This document shows, piece after piece, positions 27,503-37,095 of a DNA stretch of 64,000 nt. This DNA comes from G963665975 sp963665975 (GTDB lineage: Bacteria > Bacteroidota > Rhodothermia > Rhodothermales > Bin80), in the NCBI GenBank assembly GCA_963665975.1, contig OY762508.1, forward strand, positions 2,108,001-2,172,000, written 5' to 3'. The number at the start of each line of letters is the position of its first letter. Within the stretch, counting starts at the first letter, position 1. The notes below the pieces were generated by a model. The model had not been told where the DNA came from and did no database searches. It saw only the letters and a list, made by a program, of their open reading frames with translations. The position numbers and the translations under genes are program-made.

Positions 27503-28951
27503 CTATTTCAAAACTATTTCCTTGCGAAGCCGGGCCACCGGAATCTGTAGTTGCTCCCGGTACTTGGTAACGGTGCGCCGGGCTATACGGAAGCCCCGGT
27601 CTTCCAGCAAGCGGGCGATCTTCTGGTCTGATAGTGGTTTGGCCTTGTCCTCTTCGCCAACGATCCCGCCGATAATTGCTTTGACCTCCTTGTTCGACAC
27701 ACTGTCGCCGTCGCTTGTGGACAGGCCCTCCGAAAAGAAATACTTCAGCTCGTAGACCCCGAAATCGCTCTGCACATACTTGCCGCTAACCACTCGGCTT
27801 ACGGTGGATATGTCCATGCTAATGATTTCCGCTACATCCTTGAGAATCATAGGTCTCAGGTGTCCCTCTCCGTGACGGAAAAATGCCTCCTGTATGTGCA
27901 CGATAGCCTTCATCACACGCAACATTGTACGCCTGCGCTGATGGATCGAATCAATGAACCAGCGCGCTGACTCGATTTTGGTTTTGAGGAATTTCCGGGT
28001 CTCCTCGTCTACGCGGCCACTCTTCTTGCCGTTCGAGAGTGTTTGCAGCATCTTGCGGTACGGCACGGAGACACGCAATTCCGGTGCATTCCGCCTGCTT
28101 GCCTGGATGATAAAGTCATCGTCCTGGTATCGGACCACGAAATCGGGCGTGATGTAGTTCTGCTGAGCAGTGAACGATCCTTCACCGGGTTTCGGGTTGA
28201 GCCGCATGATGAGGTCATATCCTTGCTTCAGCGTAGGATCATCAATGGCGAGTTTCTTTTTTATCTCCGCGAAATGCTTCATGGTGAACGCCCGGAACGC
28301 TTTTTCCATAATTCCGATGGCCACGGATCGGCCGGGGGTGTCCTCCGGCATGACCTCCAGTTGCACCAGCAGGCACTCGCGCAGGTCGCGGGCGGCAATT
28401 CCGACAGGATCAAGGCGCTGTACGCCCGCCAGCACACGCTCCACATCCTCTTCGGACAGCACTTCGCCGTAGTTAAACGAAATGTCATCGACGATCGACT
28501 CGGACGTGCGGCGCAGGTAGCCGTCTTCATCGATGGACCCGATAATCTGGTCGGCTATCAGGGTCTCGAGCGGGTCCAGGCCAAGAAATCCTCGCTGGTC
28601 GCGCAAATGCTCCACAATACCCGGGCGTGCAGCCATGGGAATCTCGCGGCGCTCCTCGTCCTGGCCGCTTTGGTCAACCTGGGCCTTGTAACCGTACAGA
28701 TCATCGCCGCCGGCAAGCAGCTCCTCCCAGTCGAATTCGTCATCCTGCTCTGGCGCCGCTTCGTCCTCGTGATCGGTGCTCTCCATATCATCCTCGGCAT
28801 ACGTACCTTCTTCCAGCGCCGGATTGGATTCAAGCTCTGTCTGGATTCGTTGCTCGAGGGCAAGCGTCGGAAGTTGCAGCAGTTTGATATACTGAATCTG
28901 TTGTGGCGAGAGCTTCTGCTGCAGCCTGAGCTGTTGTCGGAGATCTAGCAT
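27503..28951 (-). CDS. rpoN: RNA polymerase sigma-54 factor
   Basis: 482-residue sigma factor for -24/-12 promoters. Region I is the Gln/Leu-rich start (LRLQQKLSPQQIQYIKLLQL), followed by an acidic spacer, the core-binding domain (LDPVGIAARDLRECLLVQL) and the DNA-binding region with the RpoN box ARRTVTKYRE at 457-466. It is complete and divergent from ruvB across 122 bases. Activators of the NtrC type are not in this window. Confidence 0.96.
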   Translation of the reverse strand: MLDLRQQLRLQQKLSPQQIQYIKLLQLPTLALEQRIQTELESNPALEEGTYAEDDMESTDHEDEAAPEQDDEFDWEELLAGGDDLYGYKAQVDQSGQDEERREIPMAARPGIVEHLRDQRGFLGLDPLETLIADQIIGSIDEDGYLRRTSESIVDDISFNYGEVLSEEDVERVLAGVQRLDPVGIAARDLRECLLVQLEVMPEDTPGRSVAIGIMEKAFRAFTMKHFAEIKKKLAIDDPTLKQGYDLIMRLNPKPGEGSFTAQQNYITPDFVVRYQDDDFIIQASRRNAPELRVSVPYRKMLQTLSNGKKSGRVDEETRKFLKTKIESARWFIDSIHQRRRTMLRVMKAIVHIQEAFFRHGEGHLRPMILKDVAEIISMDISTVSRVVSGKYVQSDFGVYELKYFFSEGLSTSDGDSVSNKEVKAIIGGIVGEEDKAKPLSDQKIARLLEDRGFRIARRTVTKYREQLQIPVARLRKEIVLK

Positions 28952-29073
28952 TTGCTGGTCAGATGCCTTGCCTTAATATGGGTGTTGAAACGTAAAATTC
29001 TGCAAATTGTTTGTCCCGACATGGCGAGCTGCGGCAATTGCGCAGCGCATCACGCTTAACGTCTAGTCACTTC

Positions 29074-31050
29074 ATGGAACCTCGGCCAGGCGCGCTTTCA
29101 GCGCGGGAAATTACTCGCGAAGAAGATCTCGAGAGAGTGCTGCGGCCGCGCACGCTAAGAGAATTCGTCGGCCAGCAGAAAATCAAGGATAATCTCAGCG
29201 TGTTCTTGCAGGCGGCTCTTCAACGTGACGAGACGCTTGACCACGTGCTTCTCTCTGGACCACCGGGTCTCGGCAAGTGCATTACGGCAAGCAGCCTCGT
29301 CTTGACCGATGGCGGCTACGTCCGCTTTTCAAGTCTTCTGCCACCAGACCTTGCGCCCGGCGAGAGCAGGCCGCTCGAGATAACCGTATGCGGCATTCAT
29401 GGTGCAGAGCGAACCTCTCATGTGTATGCGAGTGGGTTCGTTCCGACCGTTCGCGTGCGGACGGGCGCCGGTTTCACGTTAGAAGGCACGCCCCATCATC
29501 CGGTCCTGGTTGCTTCTCCGCAAGGGCCAACATGGAAAAAATTGGCCACACTCGGCCCGCGCGACTACGTAGCAATTGGTCGCGGACTACAGGCGTGGGC
29601 GCAAGAACATGCGCCAGACCATGCATACGAAACAATCGGCGCCCCGGCTGTGCACAAGGGCGATGACCGGGCCTCATTCGGCGCAGACATGCCAATGGCG
29701 GCGGGCTCGCGGACATTGGTGCCTGACCAAGCAGGCATGCGTGCATCTAGCGATGTGGTGGATTTCCTGGCCTCCGGGGCTGCCAGACGGCCCGATGGAA
29801 CATTGGAAATTGTGCTGGAATCTGAAGCGGATGCGCACGAAGCACAGGTGACCCTGGCGAGCGTGGGCGTAATCACCCAACGCTTTGAACGCTTCGGCGT
29901 TTGGATGCTCCGGTTGCGGGAAGCGGGCGCTGCTGGATCCGCGCACGGAGTCTGGGACGACGTGGTGCCGTATGCGGAGGAGCTGATGCATGCGGCCCTA
30001 CCGGGCTCGGCGGTGGCCCCATGTCGCCGGGAAATTGCGCACTGGCTGTCTACATTGCCGGTAGCAGCACGCGGGCATAGCGCGGTGCGGAGCCTCCGGG
30101 CACTCGCCAGCGATTGGATCTACTGGGACTCGATCGCGGAAGTAAGCACTTCGGCGGCTGAGGCGTTTGACTTTGTGGTGCCGGGAACACACTCGTTTGT
30201 GGCCAACGGGTTCTTCAACCACAACACGACGCTTGGCTATATCATCGCTGAGGAAATGGGCGCCGGCATTACCACCTCAAGTGGTCCGGTGCTCGACAAG
30301 CCGGCCTCCATTGCAGGTATTCTCACCAACCTGAAGGAGGGCGATGTCCTGTTCATAGACGAAATCCATCGGCTAAGCCCTATCGTGGAGGAGTACTTGT
30401 ACTCGGCCATGGAGGATTATCATATTGACATCGTGATTGACTCCGGGCCCAATGCGCGCACGGTGCAGATCTCACTGAAGCCGTTTACTTTGGTTGGAGC
30501 CACCACGAGGAAGGGGCTGCTCACCGCACCGCTGCGGGCGCGCTTCGGTATAGATTTCCGGTACGACTACTACACGGCAGACCTGCTTATGCAGATCATA
30601 GAGCGCTCCGCCAGAATTTTTGGCATCGCAATAGACAAGGAAGGCGCCATGGAGCTGGCTCGCCGCAGCCGCGGCACGCCGCGTATTGCCAACCGGTTGC
30701 TCCGCCGCACACGAGATTTTGCCCAGGTCACAGGAGACGGGCGCATCACCGGAACCATTGCCGATCATGCACTTAGCGCCCTGGACGTGGACGCAGAAGG
30801 GCTTGATGACATGGATTCGCGCATCCTGCTTACGCTGATCCAGAAGTTTGCTGGCGGTCCGACCGGGCTCTCCAATCTGGCAATTTCGGTTGGCGAGGAT
30901 TCGGGCACCATCGAAGAAGTGTACGAGCCGTATCTGATACAGGAGGGGTATCTGGAGCGTACGCCCAGGGGCCGCGTGGCGACGCCCAGGGCCTACAGGC
31001 ATTTCAACATTCAGACGCCGCCGTCAACGGGTGACCTCTTTTCGTCCTAG
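29074..31050 (+). CDS. ruvB: RuvB Holliday-junction helicase precursor containing an intein
   Basis: 658-residue precursor; without the intein the mature protein is 342 residues (E. coli 336). RuvB is the AAA+ motor that drives branch migration with RuvA. Before the insert: LREFVGQQKIKDNL and the P-loop GPPGLGK; after it: TTLGYIIAEEMG, Walker B FIDEIHRLSP, sensor 1 VGATTRKG, arginine finger region LRARFGIDFR, and the winged helix ending RTPRGRVATPRAYRHF. The insert falls between the Lys and first Thr of Walker A, so unspliced RuvB cannot bind ATP. ATG 29074 gives the conserved start; the open frame to 29011 was rejected. Confidence 0.96.
   Translation: MEPRPGALSAREITREEDLERVLRPRTLREFVGQQKIKDNLSVFLQAALQRDETLDHVLLSGPPGLGKCITASSLVLTDGGYVRFSSLLPPDLAPGESRPLEITVCGIHGAERTSHVYASGFVPTVRVRTGAGFTLEGTPHHPVLVASPQGPTWKKLATLGPRDYVAIGRGLQAWAQEHAPDHAYETIGAPAVHKGDDRASFGADMPMAAGSRTLVPDQAGMRASSDVVDFLASGAARRPDGTLEIVLESEADAHEAQVTLASVGVITQRFERFGVWMLRLREAGAAGSAHGVWDDVVPYAEELMHAALPGSAVAPCRREIAHWLSTLPVAARGHSAVRSLRALASDWIYWDSIAEVSTSAAEAFDFVVPGTHSFVANGFFNHNTTLGYIIAEEMGAGITTSSGPVLDKPASIAGILTNLKEGDVLFIDEIHRLSPIVEEYLYSAMEDYHIDIVIDSGPNARTVQISLKPFTLVGATTRKGLLTAPLRARFGIDFRYDYYTADLLMQIIERSARIFGIAIDKEGAMELARRSRGTPRIANRLLRRTRDFAQVTGDGRITGTIADHALSALDVDAEGLDDMDSRILLTLIQKFAGGPTGLSNLAISVGEDSGTIEEVYEPYLIQEGYLERTPRGRVATPRAYRHFNIQTPPSTGDLFSS
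29278..30225 (+). other. intein in the RuvB Walker A loop (316 residues)
   Basis: The in-frame insert starts with Cys and ends with His-Asn, followed by extein Thr, the standard class 1 splice arrangement. Block A: CITASSLVLTDGGYVRF. Block B: EGTPHHPVLV with the T-x-x-H motif (T71, H74 of the intein). Blocks F and G: FDFVVPGTHSF and VANGFFNHN. The middle part (TLEIVLESEADAHEAQVTLA, then SVGVITQRF) resembles the second half of a LAGLIDADG endonuclease, but no acidic LAGLIDADG motif is visible, so homing activity is probably lost while splicing residues are intact. Confidence 0.95.
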
Positions 31051-31111
31051 GGCGCCGTTGTTGCGCCTCTACGGCGGCGATGGCTCCCTTGTGCAACTAA
31101 ACCAAAGCTGT

Positions 31112-32392
31112 ATGATCATGACAAAACGTTGGACGATATTCTGCGCCGGATGGATGGCGTATCTTTGCGTCAGTGGCTGCCAGGTGCAAGAGGCAAGCGT
31201 AACCTGCGCGCCGGGCAATGATGGGCTCGTGCTTCCAGAGGGATTTTGTGCGGTGGTAGTGGCCGACACGCTGGGACGGGCGCGCCAATTGACGGTGCGC
31301 GGTAACGGGGACATATATGTAGCGTTACGCACGCCGCATGCGGAGGGTGGCATTGCGGCGCTCCGCGATTCTGACGGAGACGGAGTGGCGGATAGCGTGG
31401 CATACTTCGGTGAGCATGGTGGTGGAGGAATCCACCTACGCGGCGCGTATCTCTACTTCGCCTCTGATACCATGATTGTCCGCTACCCAATGGGCGCGGA
31501 CGCGCTGTTGCCGACAGGCGAGGCCGAAACGGTGGTTTCCGGTCTAGCGCGCGGGCGTAGTCATGCTCTGAAGCCCTTCGAATTCGACGATGCAGGCAAT
31601 ATGTACGTCAACGTCGGCGCACCGTCGAACACGTGCCAGGATCCGCCGCGTACTCCCGGCGCGGCAGGCCAGGATCCATGCCCGCTGTTGGAGCGCTTCG
31701 GGGGTGTGTGGCGATTTGATGCAGACCGGCCAGGCCAGACCCAAGACGAAGATGGTTACCGGTTCGCCTCGGGCATTCGCAATGGCGTGGCCAATGCCTG
31801 GAATCCCCTGGTAGGGAAACTCTTCGTCGTGCAGCATGGACGCGATGATCTGCATAGATTCTGGCCGGAACGATTCACCGAGGAAGACAACAACCAACTC
31901 CCTGCCGAGGAATTCTTTGTGGTGGAGGACGGTTCGGACTTCGGATGGCCCTATTGTTATTTCGATCACATCAAGGACGTGAAACTGCTTAATCCCGAGT
32001 ATGGTGGTGACGGCAATATTGTCGGCCGCTGTGAGGATTTTGAGCGTCCGATCTACGGGTTTCCCGGGCACTGGGCGCCTAACGACGTACTCTTCTATAC
32101 CGGCGAACATTTCCCTGCAAGGTACCACGGAGGCGCGTTCGTAGCCTTTCATGGATCCTGGAATCGCGAGCCTGTCCAACAGGGTTACCGGGTCGTTTTT
32201 CTTCCTATGAATGGCGAAACGCCGACGGGAGATTTCGAAACATTCGCCGAGGGATTTGTTGGCACCGATACATTGACCGTGCCAACGCTGGCGCGGGCCC
32301 GCCCTACCGGGCTTGCGACAGGCCCCGAAGGATCGTTGTACATTGCCGACTCGCGCCATGGCCGCATTTGGCGCATCCTGTACAAGGATTGA
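31112..32392 (+). CDS. secreted sorbosone-dehydrogenase-like propeller, lipoprotein
   Basis: 426-residue lipoprotein; the leader ends LCVSGC. The mature domain is a soluble glucose/sorbosone-dehydrogenase-type six-bladed propeller: LTVRGNGDIYVALRTP, the calcium-like DSDGDGVAD, SGIRNGVANAWNPLVGKLFV, and GPEGSLYIADSRHGRIWRI. Such proteins may use PQQ or may be non-enzymatic. ATG 31112 or 31118 both fit. It follows ruvB at 61 bases, but the topics are unrelated. The neighbours (FAD dehydrogenase, MFS) suggest periplasmic sugar or hydroxy-acid oxidation. Confidence 0.8.
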   Translation: MIMTKRWTIFCAGWMAYLCVSGCQVQEASVTCAPGNDGLVLPEGFCAVVVADTLGRARQLTVRGNGDIYVALRTPHAEGGIAALRDSDGDGVADSVAYFGEHGGGGIHLRGAYLYFASDTMIVRYPMGADALLPTGEAETVVSGLARGRSHALKPFEFDDAGNMYVNVGAPSNTCQDPPRTPGAAGQDPCPLLERFGGVWRFDADRPGQTQDEDGYRFASGIRNGVANAWNPLVGKLFVVQHGRDDLHRFWPERFTEEDNNQLPAEEFFVVEDGSDFGWPYCYFDHIKDVKLLNPEYGGDGNIVGRCEDFERPIYGFPGHWAPNDVLFYTGEHFPARYHGGAFVAFHGSWNREPVQQGYRVVFLPMNGETPTGDFETFAEGFVGTDTLTVPTLARARPTGLATGPEGSLYIADSRHGRIWRILYKD

Positions 32393-32483
32393 CAATTCCG
32401 GTTAAGCGCGTCACTCCCGTCCCCATCGCACCTATTTGCCAGGACGTCTGGCGCATGCACACGCCTCTGGCGTCTCTTGATAC

Positions 32484-35414
32484 ATGCCTACTACACCCAC
32501 TGCTCTTCCGGATTTTCTTGCCGCGCTGGAAGGTCGCGTTGCTGGAGAATTGCGTACGGATGACTATAGCCGCGTGCTCTACAGCACGGACGCCAGCATT
32601 TACCAGGTCATGCCGCATGGCGTGCTGCTGCCACAATCGGCGGGAGATGTGCAGGCAGCAGTCGAGCTCGCCGCCGAGTACGGCATTACGCTGCTCCCGC
32701 GTACGGGAGGAAGCAGCCTTGCGGGACAGGCCGTGGGCGAGTCTCTCGTAATGGACTTTACGCGACACCTGAATGGCGTGCTGGAGCTGAATGTCGAGGA
32801 GCGGTGGGTGCGCGTGCAGCCGGGCCTGGTGCTGGATCAGCTGAACCTGTTCTTGCAGCCCCACGGACTACAATTCGGCCCCGATCCGGCGAGCAGCAAC
32901 CGGGCAGCCATGGGGGGGATTGTCTCAAACAACTCCACCGGCAGTCACTCGATTTGTTATGGGATGACCGCGGACCATGTGCGCTCGATGACCGTGCTCT
33001 TAAGTGACGGATCACAGGTGTCATTTGGCGCTGAAGAAGCCGAGAGGTTGCCTGCGCTATGCGCGCGCAGTGGGCTTGAAGGGGAGATCTACCGCAAGAT
33101 GGTGGCGCTGGTGGGCGATGAGGCGAACAGGGAAATTATACGCAATGGCACGCCGCGCCACTGGCGGCGGTGTGGCGGCTACAATCTTGACCGATTCGTG
33201 CAGGACGGCGTGTCGTTCAAAGTGGCGTCTGATGAGCGCTTCAATCTAGCGCGCCTCGTATGCGGCGCCGAGGGGACGTTGGCCGTAGTGCAGGATGTTA
33301 CGTTGGACCTGGTGCCTGTTCCAACGGCGAAGGCCCTGGCCGTCGTGCAGTTTGACAGTATGCGTGCGGCGCTCTCGGCAGTACCCGTAATTCTCGAGGT
33401 CGACCCATCTGCGGTGGAGTTGCTCGACAATCTGGGGCTTACGCTATGCAAGGGAATCCCTGAATACGCCCGCTTGCTGCGGACATTTATCGAGGGTGAC
33501 CCGGACTGCATCCTGATTACGGAATTCTACGGCAGTTCGCGAGACGAGCTCTCTTCGAAGATCGATCGCCTCCGTGCACACCTGCGCAGCCACGCGTCGG
33601 GCGTATGTGGGGTCTTGCCGGTTCTGGATCCTGCCGGGCAGCAGGATGTGTGGACGGTGCGCAAGGTGGGGTTGGGGCTGCTCATGGGCATCAAGGGAGA
33701 CCATAAGCCGATCCCGTTTATCGAGGATGCAGCTGTTCCCACGGAGCATTTGGCATCCTATGTGCAGGACATTGACCGCTTCTGTAGTGGTTTGAACACG
33801 CGAGTTGCTTATTACGCACACGCCAGTGCGGGGTGTGTCCACATTCGTCCGCTAATCAACACAAAGGTGGCGACGGAGATTGCCAAGCTCCCCGAAATCA
33901 CCGACTTCACGGTTACACTGCTCCATGGCTACGGCGGAGCGCTCTCCAGCGAGCATGGCGACGGGCGTGCGCGCAGCTGGATCAACGAGCGCTTCTTCGG
34001 ACCGGACCTCTATCGGCTCTACAAGGAGGTCAAGCGCACGTTCGATCCCGAACACATCCTGAATCCGGGCAACGTTGTCGATGCTCCTCCGATGGATGAG
34101 AACCTCCGTTTCGGAGCGGATTATGGCGTGATCCCGCTGCCGGTGCATCTGGATTTCAGCGAAGAGCATGGTTTCGATCGCGCCGTCGAAATGTGTAATG
34201 GCGCAGGCATTTGCCGTAAGGAAACCGTCGGGACCATGTGTCCGAGCTTCATGGCCACGCGCGAGGAGGAGCATACGACGCGTGGCCGCGCAAATGCGTT
34301 GCGTGCGGCGCTATCGGGTCGCCTGCCTCACAGCGAGTTGACCAGTCGGCGCATGCACGCCGTAATGGATCTGTGCGTCGAATGCAAGGCGTGTAAGGCG
34401 GAGTGTCCCTCGTCCGTGGACATGGCCAAGATCAAGTTCGAATTCCTTGCGCACTACCATGAGGCCAACGGCACACCCCTGCGGGATCGGATGTTCGGTA
34501 ACATTGCCGGTTTGAGCCGACTTGCCAGTGGACTTGCGGCGGCTCCTCTCAATGGCATTATGCGCCAGGGCCCGGTTCGTGCTGGGCTCGAGCGCGGGTT
34601 CGGGATCAGTCGCCACCGGACATTACCCGCCTTCGCCCCCGTGCCCTTTACGAAGTGGTTCAAGAGGCGACGCGTCCGGCCCACTTCGCAGCGCAAGGTC
34701 GTGCTGTTCAATGACACGTTTACAACCTATAACGAGCCGCATATCGGCATAGCGGCGACTGAAGTTCTGGAGGCTGCGGGATATGAGGTCATCCTGCCGG
34801 GCCACAAATGTTGCGGGAGGCCGATGATTTCGAAAGGCCTGGTCAAGGAAGCCCGCGCTGCTGCGCGCCACACGGTAGACCGGCTCGCACCATACGCTGC
34901 GCTTGGTCTCCCGATTGTCGGTCTGGAGCCCAGTTGCCTGCTCTCCATGCGTGACGAGTACCTGTACTTGTTGCCGGGAGACGATCGGGCGGCAGCCGTC
35001 GCCGAGTGCGCCGTGCTGTTCGAAGAATTTATTGCCTCGCTTTTGGAGGCTGGTGACCTTGCGCTTGATTTCACCGGGGATGCGCGGAGTGTACTCCTGC
35101 ACGGCCACTGCCACCAGAAGGCTCTGGTCGGATCCAGGCCGAGTCACCGCGTGCTTGGGCTACCACGCAACTATGCTGTAACCGAAGTCGATTCGGGGTG
35201 CTGCGGCATGGCGGGGTCCTTCGGCTACGAAGCCGAGCACTACGACATTTCTCTCAAGATGGCAGAGCGGCGTCTCCTGCCAGCGGTGCGGGCGACCGGC
35301 GAGGATACGATTGTTGCCGCGGCCGGCGTGAGCTGCCGGCACCAGATCCGGCACGGCACGGGTCGCACGGCCCTGCATCCAGCAGAAGTGCTGCACGGCG
35401 CACTGCAGCAGTAG
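32484..35414 (+). CDS. FAD-linked oxidase fused to Fe-S domain (D-2-hydroxyacid / D-2-hydroxyglutarate dehydrogenase, YdiJ-like)
   Basis: 976-residue fused enzyme, the size of E. coli YdiJ. The N-terminal FAD_binding_4 domain (LLPRTGGSSLAGQAVGESLV and FGPDPASSNRAAMGGIVSNN) and FAD-oxidase C domain (SSEHGDGRARSWINERF) are followed by a [4Fe-4S] motif CVECKACKAEC starting at residue 631 and two CCG-type cysteine domains (GHKCCGRPM, DSGCCGMAGS). It oxidises a D-2-hydroxy acid and passes electrons to the respiratory chain. The exact substrate is not determined by sequence alone. Confidence 0.88.
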   Translation: MPTTPTALPDFLAALEGRVAGELRTDDYSRVLYSTDASIYQVMPHGVLLPQSAGDVQAAVELAAEYGITLLPRTGGSSLAGQAVGESLVMDFTRHLNGVLELNVEERWVRVQPGLVLDQLNLFLQPHGLQFGPDPASSNRAAMGGIVSNNSTGSHSICYGMTADHVRSMTVLLSDGSQVSFGAEEAERLPALCARSGLEGEIYRKMVALVGDEANREIIRNGTPRHWRRCGGYNLDRFVQDGVSFKVASDERFNLARLVCGAEGTLAVVQDVTLDLVPVPTAKALAVVQFDSMRAALSAVPVILEVDPSAVELLDNLGLTLCKGIPEYARLLRTFIEGDPDCILITEFYGSSRDELSSKIDRLRAHLRSHASGVCGVLPVLDPAGQQDVWTVRKVGLGLLMGIKGDHKPIPFIEDAAVPTEHLASYVQDIDRFCSGLNTRVAYYAHASAGCVHIRPLINTKVATEIAKLPEITDFTVTLLHGYGGALSSEHGDGRARSWINERFFGPDLYRLYKEVKRTFDPEHILNPGNVVDAPPMDENLRFGADYGVIPLPVHLDFSEEHGFDRAVEMCNGAGICRKETVGTMCPSFMATREEEHTTRGRANALRAALSGRLPHSELTSRRMHAVMDLCVECKACKAECPSSVDMAKIKFEFLAHYHEANGTPLRDRMFGNIAGLSRLASGLAAAPLNGIMRQGPVRAGLERGFGISRHRTLPAFAPVPFTKWFKRRRVRPTSQRKVVLFNDTFTTYNEPHIGIAATEVLEAAGYEVILPGHKCCGRPMISKGLVKEARAAARHTVDRLAPYAALGLPIVGLEPSCLLSMRDEYLYLLPGDDRAAAVAECAVLFEEFIASLLEAGDLALDFTGDARSVLLHGHCHQKALVGSRPSHRVLGLPRNYAVTEVDSGCCGMAGSFGYEAEHYDISLKMAERRLLPAVRATGEDTIVAAAGVSCRHQIRHGTGRTALHPAEVLHGALQQ

Positions 35415-35434
35415 CGGAGGCTCCGCTGCTAGCC

Positions 35435-36913
35435 CTACCCGTCACCCGCGTGCTGGTCCGTCGAAAGCGAGGTAGCCTTGTACCCGCCCGCCAGGCGGTC
35501 GCGGATAAACAGAATGCCGAAGACGAAGACGAGGATGAGGCCGTACGGTGCGAGCGTGCGGAAGGAGTTTCGTCCCCCGTAATTGTCTGCGGGATTAAGG
35601 ATTTCTCCCGCCTGTTGTACGACCGGTGAGTCGGCGCCGGAGGTTGTGACCGCCCGGAGGGCCTGGGCCGTTACGCCCACAGGCAAGGCGCCGTCATTCG
35701 CGTATGTAGTCAACACGTCTTCGGCGGTCCCGGCGACGGCCAGGATGTCCTGCTCGCGCGCCCCCGCTGTTTCTGCGATACCGGGGAACTGGGCCATGAC
35801 ATCCTCAAGAACGCGGACGGTTTCCTCTACGGGAAGCTGGCTGTGCCCTTTCTCGTCGGCCACGTTTCCCAGCCACGGAGTAACCATAAAGGAGGCCAGC
35901 ATGCCGATTGCGCCCATGACGCCCAGTCCCAGTGCGCCGCTCTTAGGATTGCGTTCCGAGACGAAGCCGAGCATCGTGGGCCAGAAGTAGGCAATACCGA
36001 CGGCCCATATCGCGGCTGTGGCGAAGGTCATTAACGTGGTTTCCGCAAAACTGAACAGGTACAGACCGACGGTTGCAAGAATGGAACCAGCGAGCAGGAT
36101 TCCGGTCGGCGTAAGCGCGCGTACGACAGGGGCGGCAAGCAAGCGCAGCGTCCCCATGATGCCGAATACAAATCCGAAGACCAACAGTCCGTTTACACCG
36201 CCCGCCTCTAGCACCGGGGGCACCCAGGCCGAGGGTGGCAACTCCATGGATGCCGTAAGCAGCATCATGGGCATCATGACGAGCATGATGGGGGCAAACA
36301 GCGCCTTGAACGTTTGACCCACCGAAACACCCGCACTGACGCCTTCCGTGGGCGGGAAATGCTCGGTGTACATCATTACACCGTATCCGGCGGCCGGAAG
36401 CAGTATCAGGATCAATTGCGTGCGCCAGCCCAATCCCAGCTGCTGGAAGATGAGCGTTAGAATGAGTGCGGCAATCAGATTTCCGTACGGAAACCACATG
36501 TGGAAGTGGTTCAGCTTCGCTGTCTTGTTGTCGGGGTAAAGTGCGGCCACCAGGGGATTACAGCCGGCTTCCACCAGTCCGGCTCCAAGCCCGCAGCAGA
36601 GAGAGCCCGCGACGGCCAATTCGTATCCTTGCGCGGTCATGATGAGCAATGCACCCGCCACGTGGCCAACAAAAGCTCCTCGCACGATCCACCGCATTCC
36701 GATCGTGTCGCACAGCGGAGAAAAAATGACCTGACTGATGGTGAAGCCGATGAAGAAAACTCCTGTAAAGACCCCAAGCTGCGCATTGGTCAGGATGAAT
36801 TCCTGCTTTATCGAAAAGGCGATACCGCTAATCACGGTAAAGGCAAAGGCTGTGGTCAAGAGGGCAAGGCAACTTCCCCAGAATAACTTATCGCGTTTGA
36901 CGCTTTGTGACAT
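35435..36913 (-). CDS. MFS transporter (fucose/sugar permease-like)
   Basis: 492-residue major facilitator protein. Twelve hydrophobic segments can be traced, with a 90-residue polar insertion between the last two (LPVEETVRVLEDVMAQFPGI onward). The style (GVFFIGFTISQVIFSPLCDT, AALYPDNKTAKLNHFHMWFP) fits FucP/NarK-like sugar MFS transporters of Bacteroidota. ATG 36913 has a strong ribosome site GGAGGA; the open frame to 37039 was rejected. Convergent with the FAD dehydrogenase, 20 bases apart. Substrate unknown. Confidence 0.85.
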   Translation of the reverse strand: MSQSVKRDKLFWGSCLALLTTAFAFTVISGIAFSIKQEFILTNAQLGVFTGVFFIGFTISQVIFSPLCDTIGMRWIVRGAFVGHVAGALLIMTAQGYELAVAGSLCCGLGAGLVEAGCNPLVAALYPDNKTAKLNHFHMWFPYGNLIAALILTLIFQQLGLGWRTQLILILLPAAGYGVMMYTEHFPPTEGVSAGVSVGQTFKALFAPIMLVMMPMMLLTASMELPPSAWVPPVLEAGGVNGLLVFGFVFGIMGTLRLLAAPVVRALTPTGILLAGSILATVGLYLFSFAETTLMTFATAAIWAVGIAYFWPTMLGFVSERNPKSGALGLGVMGAIGMLASFMVTPWLGNVADEKGHSQLPVEETVRVLEDVMAQFPGIAETAGAREQDILAVAGTAEDVLTTYANDGALPVGVTAQALRAVTTSGADSPVVQQAGEILNPADNYGGRNSFRTLAPYGLILVFVFGILFIRDRLAGGYKATSLSTDQHAGDG

Positions 36914-37095
36914 CGGTGTTCCTCCGTTCGTGTGACAGGCGCCGCAGCGCCTGAAGCGGCTTTCATGAGTGGGATGATAAATATACGATGGGCGCAGAAT
37001 AATGCCAGATGCTGCATCGTACACGAGCAAATGGCGCAAATGTGTACTTTAGGGCTCCGTACGATTCCATGAATCCGGGACAGGCCCGTTGCCTC

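Noticed and set aside
28043..28948. 301-residue plus-strand frame over rpoN
   Set aside because: Antisense shadow of rpoN, which is complete with an RpoN box.
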